A stretch of DNA of 64,000 nucleotides, taken from NCBI RefSeq assembly GCF_041146795.1, contig NC_135180.1, positions 33,658,794 through 33,722,793 of the forward strand. Reading direction: 5' to 3'. Made by a program: the position numbers and the translations under genes. The stretch is from Maylandia zebra. Its lineage: Eukaryota; Chordata; Actinopteri; Cichliformes; Cichlidae. A model generated the notes under the pieces. It was not told the DNA's origin. It saw only the letters and a program-made list of their open reading frames with translations, and did not search any database. Shown one piece after another: positions 26,435 through 38,300 of this stretch (position 1 is its first letter; the number at the start of each line of letters is the position of its first letter).

Positions 26435-27548
26435 TAACCTTTAATTATTTTATCCCTTGCAGAATTTGTAAGTTTGCTCACTTAGAAAGAAATGAACAGT
26501 CTAATTGTTATGGTAGTTTCTTTTTAATGAAGAGAAAGAATATCGCCCACAAATCGTGAAAAAACACATTACATATAATTTATAAACTGATATCCATGTC
26601 ATTAAGTGAAAGCAGTATTTGATTCCCTACAACTCAGTAAGAATTTTGGCTCACACAGACTGGCTGGCTGCCCATGTGGGACATAGCTAACAATCAGCAT
26701 TGCTCCTGATTTCATCTCATTAAAGCACACAGAAGCAATTTCTTCTGTTCTGACCTCTCTACCGCCATGGGCAAGACCGAGAAGCTGCCAAAGGACATCA
26801 CTGATAAAATTGTAGACCTGCTCAATCCACACTGGCTTAAATGGGGGTAGAAGATCCTCAATAAGAAGCTTAGTGAGAAGACAACTGCTGGAGCAATAGA
26901 AGAAAATGCAAGAAATATAAGATGACCATCCTCAATCCCCACAGTCAAGCACAGAGGTGGAAATATTATGCTTTGGGGCTGTTTTTCTGCTAAGAGTATG
27001 TGATTTCACCACACTGAGGGGTCATGTACTGTGAAACCTTGGATGAGAAACTCCTTCCCTCAGCCAGAACACCAAGCATGGGTCATGAAAGGGTCTTCCA
27101 GTGTGGCAGTGACGCAAAACATACCACCAAGGAAAACATAACACCAAGGCAAGAATGGGGTAAAGAAGAAACACATTAAGGGTCACGAAGTGGCTTAGTC
27201 CTATATTCCTGAACTCAGTCCTATAGAGAATCTGTGCAGAGAGCTGAAGCTTCAAGTTGCCAAGTTGCAGCTATGAAGCTAGAAGAGTGGGACAAAATCC
27301 CTCCTCAGATGTGAGATATGTGCAAACCTGGTGACTAACCACCAAGTACTAAACCATGTTTTTCAAATACTTAATTCACTCAATGACATGCAAATCAATT
27401 TAATTTATTTCCTGGATTTTTGGTTGATATTCAGTTTCTCTTCAATAAAAAAAAAGAAACTGCCATAACAAATAGACTGTTCATTTCTTTGTAAGTGAGC
27501 AAACTTACAAATTAAACACTGGGTCAAATGATTATTTCTCCCACTGTA
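26435..27548 (+). mobile_element. Degenerate Tc1-like DNA transposon with about 100-bp inverted repeats
   Basis: The left end (about 26,440-26,545) and the reverse complement of the right end (about 27,430-27,548) match closely over about 100 bp; both contain TTTGTAAGTTTGCTCACTTA and, further in, GAAATGAACAGTCTA. Between them are plus-strand remnants of a Tc1 transposase: a start MGKTEKLPKDITDKIVDL at 26,767, then TVKHRGGNIMLWGCFSAK at about 26,941, then a remnant of the SPDLNPIENLWRELK motif (SPIENLCRELK) near 27,220. Stops, frameshifts and a large internal deletion make it inactive. Outermost left bases are eroded; the right end keeps CAGTGGGAGAAATAATC. Confidence 0.85.
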
Positions 27549-28469
27549 TCTTAACAGCTAGTTTCTCATGCCATTAGATATTCATTCTCCCAACAAGACT
27601 GATTGTAGCTGATTGTTGACATTGATATTAACAGTTGTGTTCAGTTCTGGCATCAAGTGAAACATTTCGACTGCAAATGGATGTCTCACCATCTACATTT
27701 GCTGCAGAGACCATTGTTGACTCCTGGGGTTTAATTGCAATTTAATTAGTTTAACGTTAGACATTCAATGTATCCAGTACACTGGTTTATTATCAAATAT
27801 ATTATAAAGGCATAGCTGCTAACAAGCAACAGCTCATATGAAATTAAAGCACATTATCATGCTAAATGGCTAAACTAAAATCCAGAAACTACAAACATTA
27901 TGACTATTGCTTATTTGTAGGCTGCACTATAGTATCGCCTTCTTTGGGATTTCTTAGCAGTTCTCTGAAAAGCCTTCAGTGGAGTGTACTAACAGCAACT
28001 TCAAAGATTATATACATCTCATATTTTCATCATTCGCTCCCTTTAAAGTCCTCCTTAAAGTTCTCAGTGATCACTCTCTATCATGTCTTATAGACCTTTT
28101 TAGTACATTATTATCCTGAAGGAGCACTTTGCTGTAAGAGTGTAGGCTTACTTGTGGTGAAGTATAATGGGAGACCGAGCCCTTAGCAGGTAATCTCCTG
28201 ACCTGTGGAACTAGCTCACAGTTTGTGACACAGACAGTTTTGCTGCTGTTTTGATAGTTTTATAGAAAGTGTATCATGAACCTGCAGCAGCAAAATTAGG
28301 GACAGGTCAAGGTCACTGTAACCCTGAGACTACAGCTGTTTCTCTGTTCATGTATTTCTATGCCATTTTTACATGCCATTAACTTTATGTCAATCATCGT
28401 CCTTAGTTTTTTCATCGGTTGTTTTTTTCCTCTCATTTTATTCCTCCTTTTTCCACCTCGCGTTCCACT
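27549..28469. other. Intergenic stretch, nothing recognised
   Basis: AT-rich sequence between the Tc1 relic and the reversed repeat copy; only short open frames. Confidence 0.6.
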
Positions 28470-28630
28470 AATTGTTACAGATGGCCACTCGCCCCAAGCC
28501 TATTATATGTGATGTTTGTGCTCTTAAAAGAGTTTTTTCCCCTTCACATAGTGGTTAAAGGGGGAATTGTCGATTTCCATGTACAATGCAATGTTGTGGT
28601 CTTACAATATAAAGTGCTTTGAGATGTCAA
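28470..28630 (-). repeat. Third, reversed copy of the dispersed repeat
   Basis: Plus-strand TTAAAAGAGTTTTTTCCCC, then CATAGTGGTTAAAGGGGGAA and ACAATATAAAGTGCTTTGAG, is the reverse of the family at 18.8 kb plus its distal end. It is diverged. Confidence 0.5.
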
Positions 28631-29668
28631 CTTAATCTGATTTATGGCTAAAAATTGCACTAAACCATTTAGTCCCAAATAACAGCTATACCTAAAAAAT
28701 AAATAAATAAAAGCAAGAACACAGAATACAGTGCATCAGTGCCAGATATCCAGAAGCATAGGCAAGAGGTGAAAAGCATCATCGCTATTTTCAGACGCAA
28801 TCCTGAAGGTTTGATGAATCAGTGCAGCGCCTTGTGTCTTTTACTGAACATGCACACAAAAACAAGGATCCTTGTGAACAATCGAATGCTGCAACAATAA
28901 ACTAGCTCTTTGTCTGTGCCATAGTTTGGGCTGTAAAACGTCCAGACCTTCATATGGATAGAATCTGTTGTAATGGACAGCATTACTGTTTAGCTAATAA
29001 ACTGACATTTTACTGTAAAGTCATTTATAAGCTGAGAAACTGCTTACAGACAGAAAATGTCTAAAAATAACTATCTGATGTTATTAGCGCATATAATTTG
29101 ATTTTGCCAAATGTTCTTTCACTGGCACGTTGCCTCTACTGACCTATGAAAAATTTAAAAAGCACAACCACATACCATGAGCTGTTTGTTTTTGACACTC
29201 AGGAGAAAGAGGGTGCTTGTTTTTAGCCACAGTTTGTATTCTTCTGAGCAGGTATGCTATGAGTCATAGTTTGTAGCTTTTACAATGCTGCTGTCTTTGG
29301 AAGTGATGCTGTGCACTTTTTTTTGCATTTGCTTTATTTTAGAATTTTTTCTTAAATAACAGCCGTGTCACAACTCCTCTGTGGCTGCACTGAGTCAACA
29401 TTTGCAATTCAGCAGCACATTAAAACAAAGTATGTGAGCCAAATTTGAAAACTGTATTTTCTTTCATCTTTACGAGATTTGTTTAAAGTCACAGTGATTC
29501 TGAAAGCTGTTTCGGCCTGTGAGCAAAAAAAACAAAAAACAAGGTAATTCTTTTTCTTGCCTGTTGTGAATGTTCATGTAAGGTTCAAGTCCAGTTACTC
29601 TGAGAAAACTACACCAGGAAAAAGACTAAGAAGTAAAGAGAGCCACAGAGAGACCTAAATTTCACTCC

Positions 29669-30067
29669 TCAGCTACCCTTCACATTCCCCACATAAAATG
29701 ACCACAAGCAAAGATCACAGAGTAAGTCTTTTACCAACAGGAATACTGTTAGAGCACAAAGAGTATCGCCCCTCCCCAGTCTCTTCTCCTGGTTAATTTC
29801 CTTGGAGCCTGCAGGGCCAGCCGGTAGGGGGATTTGACAGAGGACTTCTGACAATCCTGAGGAGAGCTGACACTGAGAGCACCAGTCTCTCCAACACTTG
29901 AGGCCAGATTGGAAGATGCTCAGCATGTAGAGAGCAGATGAGACAACCAGAGGAGCCAGGAGGGCTATCCATGCAGAGCTGGCTAAACTTGAAATGCCCG
30001 AGTGTGATACAATGAGCAAACAGTGCCACACAGAGGCTGGAACTAATACTTCAGCCACAGTCTGCAA
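29669..30067 (-). other. Unexplained 132-codon open frame with a hydrophobic segment
   Basis: The longest open frame in the gene-poor part. It includes a possible membrane span (WIALLAPLVVSSALYMLSI) followed by a Cys- and Trp-rich stretch. Possible acceptors are a TAG and a CAG at its start. There is no ATG at the start, no recognised family and no partner exon. It could be an orphan exon or chance. Confidence 0.2.
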
Positions 30068-31018
30068 CTATGTGGCCAAAACGGTTTTTAGCTCTGTGTT
30101 ATTCAGAAATTAGATAGTGATGGTGAATGGATCACCACATATCCAGAATGTGCAGCAGATCGGTATGTGATTTTTTTCCCCTGCATCCGTTTATTAAAAT
30201 GGAGCTCTGCAGAAGTGTCTTTATCACCCTAATCCAACATCCACGGCGATATATGAGCTCAGTAAGTGTGTTACTTTGCCTAGAAAGGAAGCCCATTTGA
30301 AATGCAATAACCAAATGTCAGCCTTGAGCTTACATATTTCAGTCACTTATTGTGACCTTTCTAAGAAAAAATTACATTTAAATTTATATAAAAAGCAACT
30401 TCAAACATCCGAAGTGAAATTCAAAGGCAAAAAGGCTCTTTACCCTGTCGTAATTCTCCTCATTGCAATATAAATGGAACGAAGGAATATGCATCCAGCC
30501 ATTTGCTGCTATCAAATCACAGATTCATGGGAATACAAGCCACTGTTTGGTACAGATAAATGTGTAGCACTCAAAGAACAGAGCGAGGCACCCTCAAACA
30601 ACAGCGCCAGGAGATGCTGAGGGTCTCTGGGCAGAAAGAGGAAAATATGTCACTCAAGTTGTTGAGTGTGATGAATTTTTAGTGCGTTATTGAAGGCTGC
30701 CAGATCAGAATCTACATGTAACAGAAAGAGCTGTTTTGATACTTGTGAAGGAAGAATGGAGAAAAATCCTGGAACGTTTTTATTATGTGTGTCGCTAAGC
30801 TGTGTTCAGGATAAAAATTTATCCAAATAAACAAAGTGAGACCTTCATCAGTCCACCAGCTGTGACACTTCAATTATTAAAATTATTGCCAAGACAAGGC
30901 CAACTCTATTAAAAATCACCCCAGTATCTAAAAGCACTCAGAATGAGAGACATGTGAATGAGCTTTCTATGAGCACAGCAAACAACAGTCGCCTTTCAGG
31001 ACAGCACTGTCTGTTATA

Positions 31019-31021
<3 letters not shown>

Positions 31022-31051
<30 letters not shown>
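31022..31051 (+). repeat. Run of 30 A
   Basis: Pure A30 tract. I see no SINE or LINE body directly upstream, so its origin as a retroposon tail is unproven. Confidence 0.95.
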
Positions 31052-31053
<2 letters not shown>

Positions 31054-31319
31054 TTTCAATGATATTTTATTTTTGCCGCAGTGGTCAAAGACACCGTAGG
31101 GTCACTGGGAGGCCTGTAGGTGTAATTAAGTGGGATCATGCATGTTTAAGCTTAATCACTAGATAAATACTTTATAATAGAACAAACCACTTTGCAGGTC
31201 AGGGTTCAGATATAATTGTCTTTTTATAATATTTCATTGTTTCTCATTTCCATAGGACTCAAAACCTGCTTTAGCTGTATTATCCATCAAGTCTGCATTT
31301 CTTTCTCATATTGTCATAC

Positions 31320-32225
31320 ACTCCTTATATTCAACTGCTCATTAATGAAAATATCAGCCAATCACATGGCAACATCCCAAAACAATTAGGCATGCAGACA
31401 TGCTCAACACAACCTGCTGAATTTCAAACTGTGCATCCAAACTACTACTACTGGGATCTTTCCACACACCCATTTATCGGTTTAACAGAGGGAATAATAT
31501 GAATTTAGCAGAGATTCCTTGGTGTTCATACCTTGAGTTTGATGTCAGAGATCTGAGGAGAATAGCCAGATGTTTTGAGTTGATAGGAAGGGAACAGTAA
31601 CTCAGATAGCCACTCATTACAATCATGGTATGCAGGACAGCATCTATGAACACTCAACATGTTGAACCTTGTAGCAGATGGGCTACAGTAGTAAACGATC
31701 ACATGACACCACTCCTGTCAGCTAAAGCCAGGAAGCCGAGGCTGTGATTCGAATGGGCTCACCAAAACTGGACAATAGAAGATGGGAACAGGTTGGCTGC
31801 TGTGAAGAACAACATGAAAGCCTTGCATGGATCTTGCCTCAGATCAACAGTTCAGTAACACTTTGGGCTCCCTAGTATAAACTGAGCATAATTTAGTATC
31901 CAAAGCCTACTCAAGTGCTGATGACCACACCACACCCTTTATAACCACAGTGTCTTCTGATGGCTGCTTCAAACAGGATAATGCACCATGTCACGAGCCT
32001 CAGATCATGTTAAACTAGTTTTTTTGTTTTTGGGTTTTTTTTAAACATGACAATGAGTTCACTGCGCTGTACCGGCCTCCGCAGTTACCAGAACTTATTC
32101 CAACATAGCATGTTTGGGATGTAGATGGGAGAGACCCGTCATGGATGTGCAGCCAACAAATCTGCAACTTTCTGATGCTCAATTATCTCAATAAGGACAA
32201 AAGTGTTGAAGGCAGAAGTCAGATC
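31320..32225 (+). mobile_element. Second, older Tc1-like transposon relic
   Basis: The left part (TTCAACTGCTCATTAATG, then AGCCAATCACATGGCAAC) and the internal blocks match, from memory, a very common teleost Tc1-like family. Examples are GTAACTCAGATAGCCACTC, GCTCACCAAAACTGGACAAT, AACATGACAATGAGTTCACTG and CATGGATGTGCAGCC. Order and orientation are as in the intact element, but there are many deletions and the 3' inverted repeat is lost. It is a different family from the element at 26.4 kb. Confidence 0.75.
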
Positions 32226-32261
32226 AAGTATTAACAAAACATTAAAATGAAGCCAAAGGAT

Positions 32262-32357
32262 AAATGCACTGTTTCTGCCCAAAGTAGCAGCCAGGGATCC
32301 AACCACCAACCTTCTAATTAGCAGATGACTTGCTCTGCCTCCTGAGCTACAGCCACT
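32262..32357 (-). mobile_element. SINE head fragment next to the Tc1 relic
   Basis: GGGATCCAACCACCAACCTTC, then CTCTGCCTCCTGAGCTACAGCC, is the complement of a tRNA-like SINE head (B box then A box), in minus orientation like the fragment at 24 kb. It lies about 40 bp after the end of the Tc1 relic. Confidence 0.65.
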
Positions 32358-35300
32358 TTACTATTTGAAGTATTCTTTCAAGTCATTTTCTGCACATACA
32401 TGTAGAATTCATGATAAAAACAAACTCCACGCATAGGGATTACAAAGCCGAGACGCCAAAAGTTTCAAAATGGGTATAGTTTTTAAAATTGCTCTAACAT
32501 TTCTGAACTTTTTGGCAGAAATCTTTTCTAATAATAGAGAAAATTTGCAATAGATTAAAAGCAATGGTTTGTAATTGTCTATTATAAAACTTCTTTTGTC
32601 CTGACCTACAGGAGAATTGCGCAGCTTTGTGCTGAAATGAGCAGCTGATTAAATGATCAGTCACCCAACTGAAGTCGGCTAAATTGGTACTGATGCCAGC
32701 TTCTCTGTTTAGATTGAAAGTCTTGAGTGCTGGTTGGACAAAACTAGCCAAGCTTTGTAAGCTAGCTTTTGCATTAAATTAAAGTTTACTGACATCTTTA
32801 AGACTGAAACGGTTAAAACAACTGATATGTAAGAAAAGGGGGGAAAAAACAAACTGGGGAAAAAAAAACAAAAAAAAAACAACATACCTTGGACCTATTT
32901 GGATTATGAACAATGAAAATAATGAACAATGATGCAGTAAAGTAACTGTTCTGCTGAAAGAAAACCTGCATTGGGAAACCGCATTAAACACGTGTTCACA
33001 GGTGTTTGCTCACTTTTGGCTACTTATCTGTAAATGTGTTGTTACTTTACCGCTAAATTACTGTCATCACCATTAATGGGGAAATAACAGGCGTGATAAT
33101 GAAACCGCATTAGAATAGTCTAATACATTTTGCTCTAATTGTGATGATTTCCAGTGAATCGAATTTAATTCCTAATTTAGCCAGAAACCTCCTGGATTCC
33201 CCTCCAGGATCCCTCATGGGGCTCTCTGGATCCCACTCAGGGAGCAGCTGCTCTACCTGTGTAGCAACGCTTTCTCTGCACCCCCTCCTCCTCCCTGCTA
33301 ATCTGTGACACTCACTTATTCATATTCTAACCTGATTAAAAGCTGAGCTTGTTTCACATTCGGGTAGCAGTTAGTCTTGCTATAAACCCCCTTGAGGTTG
33401 TGTCCCTCCTCCTCTTTCCTTCTCTCTTCGGATTCTGTACATTCACACCTGGCTTGAAGGTGAAGTAGCTGAAAAGATAGCCAAATAACGATGTGTGGGA
33501 GTGAGAATGTGTCCAGGGCAGCCCTGGCTGCTGTTCCTTCGACTAATGGTGGCCATGTCCAGCCACTGATTAATTAAACATCCCTTGGGGTCATGGAGTC
33601 ATGGAAGGCGATGTAATTTATCATCTGGCCCATGTGTAATGGAGTGTGGCCTACTGCGGAGTCTCTCATTAAGAGTGATAAACTCAGTAGCTGCATCCAA
33701 GGCCTCTTCGCAATTCAGCGAGGCCAGAAAGGAACAATACGGGGACGTGTCTTCTCTAAGAGCTGCCTCTATTTTGTCCTGGAAACCAAACGGGTGCGAT
33801 TGTAATCGCCTGACTTTCACCTTGAACTGAGTGCTCTGCCCACTTGAGGAGGATTTAGAATATGCTGCAGATGGTTTGGGGAAATGTTTTGCCTTCAGTC
33901 TCCATTGTCAGTCAATGTAAGAGATCATTCGAGCCCTAAATCCCCCATTAGAAACAATCCTACCATGGGAGCAATATCTGTAAATCCCAACTTGTCAGTA
34001 CCCATGTTCTTTGATGCAATTTGAGTTTGGCTTTCATGATGCGTGGATAGACAGTGTACCGCCCGCAGATTTTGAGTAGCCCAGAGGTGTCATATATATT
34101 TAAGAGGGGGGAAATATTTGTGTAAAGCCATTTGTCCTGCAACACAATAAAACTCCAAGTAATTTGTTAATTATCAGTAGTCTATAGTCTGTGTTCACAA
34201 AAATAACATTTGCATGTAGTCATTGCTGCTGTTTTTAGTAAACGACATATGATGCATCTAAATACTGTGTACAAATAATATATACCTATTTTAGTTATTT
34301 ATATTAATCACTGTGTATTTTATACCCGAGTGCTTTGGCAGTGCATTTATAGTGCAATGCTAGTTATGGCAACTTTATTTAAACAGTAACAAGGTCACAG
34401 CAGATGATAGTTTGCATGCATGATTCATGTGAACTATAATGATACAGTAATCATTACACATATACAGACTAATCTTTTCTAATAGTGAAATAAACATTGT
34501 TCTATCTGCTGTTTACTAATATTTTAGTTTTTAAACTTAGTTTTAGTTGATTTTGGATTTCTGTTCCTGACTGATCCTCTTTGTATCAAAGTTGTGAATC
34601 ATACATGGATCCTATGAAGTTGCAGTGTAATAAACTGAAACAGCTAGAAGCAGGAAACAACAACTTCAGCTCCTGTTAGCATTTTGATAGATCAGGATTA
34701 GGAAACATTCATTGTCTCATTTATAAATTCTTACTGACAGGTGTGTGTGCGCCTCTGGAAACTCGCACACCTAAACTTTAGTTTTTGCTCTTCACTGTTC
34801 ATAGACCAGTGTTGGTGCTGACACATGGACAGAGGGCTCATGCTCGGAATTTGCCCTGCTTGGGAAAAATAAAGCATGCTCTTTTTCTGGCCACTCTTTG
34901 AGACAGGCCTGATTACAGACTTGTTTTGGGTTTTTTTTTACTTTGAATTCATCAAAACTGAAGCACAGACTTCTTGGACCAGTTATCGGCGTGGAGTTTA
35001 ATTCAATAAATGCTCTAAAAAGTAAATTTTAATGACTCAAATTAGCCGAGGTGAAGCCAAGCAGACAGTCAGCAGCTACATATATCAGCACAGCTGTTAC
35101 ATCCCTTAATTTTTCAACACTGGAGATCTCTGCTTCATACACAGCAGACAATATGAACACAAATCCTGAATCCACATGTGTCCCATCTGCACAAATATGC
35201 ACCAGTTTAATGCCTCCCAAGACCAACCTGCTTCTAATACCAAAAAAAGCTAAACACTGCCAAGAATCAACAAGTTGTAATGCAGTCCTTCCAATATGCA

Positions 35301-38300
35301 TAAAAAAATAAATAAATTTAAAAAAAAAAAAAAAAAAACTGTCCTGACTGCACCTGTCACACTTTTTCTGTAGCTAATACATTTTGCTAATTGGCGTTCA
35401 ACCTAACCTTGGTGCCCATTTCTAAGGCGCTCACATTATTCTGTTGACAACCTGTATTTAGGTGCTGTCTCAAAAAAAAAAAGGTCTCTCTCACTGCAGC
35501 TCGTCTTCTGCCTAAGCGGCCGCGTGCAGTTCCATAACCACAATCGGTCCGTTTTTCCCCGAGACTGAGATTTACGGGCCCCGAGAAGCTGTCTAACTCG
35601 ATTAGCGACAGCTGATTCTGAAAATCCGTCAGCTGATTAAACTTGCGCGCACTGATCTGATGCTAGTCAGACATTTTTCCTTCACTTTTCAAATCCTGGC
35701 TCATTTATTGTAACATAATGAAAATTAAACTTGATACTTCAAAAGAGATGAACTGGGACCAATATTGTGAAACTATTACAAGAAACGAGACTTTGAACTC
35801 TGTATAATTATGTGATGTGAGGGAAAAGCTCACTCTGGATGGGCGGTTTTCCCAGGTTGGACTTGTGTGGTTTAGTAAAATATGAACTACTGAGAATATC
35901 TATTCCACTGAGAATTTTACTTTGTTAAGCAATTAAGAGATTCACAGTGTCAGCAGTGGTAAACTAATTAATAGGCTTGAGTTTCCACTCCGCCTCTTCA
36001 TGTCTCCTCAGATCTAACTGGCCTCTAATGAAACTAATTACTTTGTTGTCGTTTTGAAGGGTCAAAAGCCAAAAACCATTTGCGTTTATTGTACATTTGA
36101 AAGTACTGAGCAACACACACATCCTCCCTAACATTGTCTGAATTATGTAGTACAGGCTGTGATCAGTTCTTCCCGTTTTGCTCTCATTGGTAAATTCAGC
36201 AACGTGACCCGAGAGGCATGCCACTGCTCACCGCCTGCCATTTTCCCCGGCTTCTCCCGCTGAGCAGCGTAGGCGTGACTCAAACGATCTTCCCCCTGCT
36301 AGGCAGAGAACAACCATGAGGCCCCGCAGCTACACTCCTGCTGGAATATCAGAGCATCTGTCCCCCCTGCGGCTTGCCTTTCAAACAGCATAAGGCCATC
36401 TTCTCCCAGCACCAGCATTTTTCAAAGCCAGAGCCAACGCTTGGGGAATATATTATCATTGCATCCTAAGCCCATCTGGTAGAACAACACCTGGGACAAC
36501 GTTTACACCGATTCTCGAGCCCACACCCACCGAGAAATGCTTGCCTCAAACACTAACACAGAATCTTTGCCATCGCATGCTATTAATTATTAAAAGTCAT
36601 TTTTGCTCACCTCCTTTCTGCTGACTTTTTAAATTGACAAGATGACATCTGATAAGAATATAGCTTTTTTTTCTAAATCTGCATCAGCATATCAGATATT
36701 AAAGTAGATGAAATGAACCGAGGGCTATTTCCTTGTGGACAAGACAAAAAGAGAAAAAAAAAAAAATCACCAAGATGCAGCAGTGAATGGCACGCTGGGG
36801 TATAATATATCATAAGACCCAGCAAATTTTCCATTTAGAATAGATGACAGTCAAACACAATAAAAGCTGTGAAGCTCCAATATTTCCTTAAAATGAAATC
36901 CTCTTTTCTTTCCCTCCTGAAGGCTGTTCTGGAAGGATTTGCTGATTACATGGTTCACACGGCTTTGACAAAAGAGGAAATTGGTTTCTTTTTATTATTC
37001 CTTTCCAATGGGACGTAACAGGTCTCCAGTGGACAAATATGGTCTTGACCTGACCTTCGTGAATATTCAGATGGTGCGCATTCCTAATAAGGGGATAGGA
37101 AAGGGAGAGAGTGGCAAAAAGAGCCTCCTTTGTTTTGTTTATGCAGAGAGAATGAATTGGCTTCATCATCAAATACAGAATTTGCCAATGTGTGCATGTT
37201 AATCACAGGATGACACAGCTTGCACTCGACTACAGATATCTAGTTTGTTCATAAACAGGTACAATAGAAAGAGAGAAGCAACTGCATACTGATTAACACG
37301 ACTGGAACGGGTATTACAATGTGCAGCCTAAGACAAAAAATAAGGGATGTGTACACCGGTATGCTGTATGCTCATGTGTTGGAATCATAAATCAGATGGT
37401 AGCAATCCAGACTAAATCAGAAGGACCACTTTTGATTTGCATGTTTAGACATAAAAATCTGTGCAAATAATTGGTCCTGTTTGCTCTCCCCGTTCCTGCT
37501 ATTTACTCTCAACCAATGAGATTTTGTCAAACCTGCTGCCAACCAGCTCCGATTTTTCTCTGACAGATCTACGCTGCAGTTCTGTGACTCACATCCACCA
37601 CCTCCTGTGCTCATAATGAGCCAAAGTGGAATTGAGCTCCAGGAGCTGCTCAGCATGCCTCTCAGGAGGTTTTGCTCTGGGTCCATCCGACCCTCGTGAA
37701 AAGAACACCACCACTACGAGGATCATCTTAGGTCACCAAAGGGTCATTTCAGTTATCCCACACCACACTCGCACATGAGTTTTAATTTAATAGGAAATTC
37801 TACACACACACAATTGTGTTTTTAGTATTTTTCTGCATGTTTTAAAATGAATATTCCTTCAGTGCATGTGACTGCAAACTTAAAGCTTTCTTAATAATCC
37901 GTATTCAACTTTGGCACAAATTTCATACTTTCAAAATGGTTCCATTTGACTTCCAAAAAAACAACAACAACATAGTAACCTAAAACTGACATTTGCATAT
38001 TTGACTTATCAGCGACAAAATACTTGCTGCTGCACAGGAAGACATGCTGAGTTTCTGAATTTATTCTGACACTTATTTTTTTCTTCCTTTTCCACTCTTC
38101 CTGCTGTTTTTATCCACTGTTGTCTCATTAAAGGTGCACTTTTTCAGTTCAACAGACTATAAAAACTTTAGTTCTTGGTTCCGTAGTGTGTTGATGGTGC
38201 ATCTCACCCTACTCCAGCTTTTGGGAAATTTTCAGTTTTTTGGTAAGTGATGAAAATGACAAGGAGGCTCCTTCCTACAACATAAATTCAATGGAAGGCC

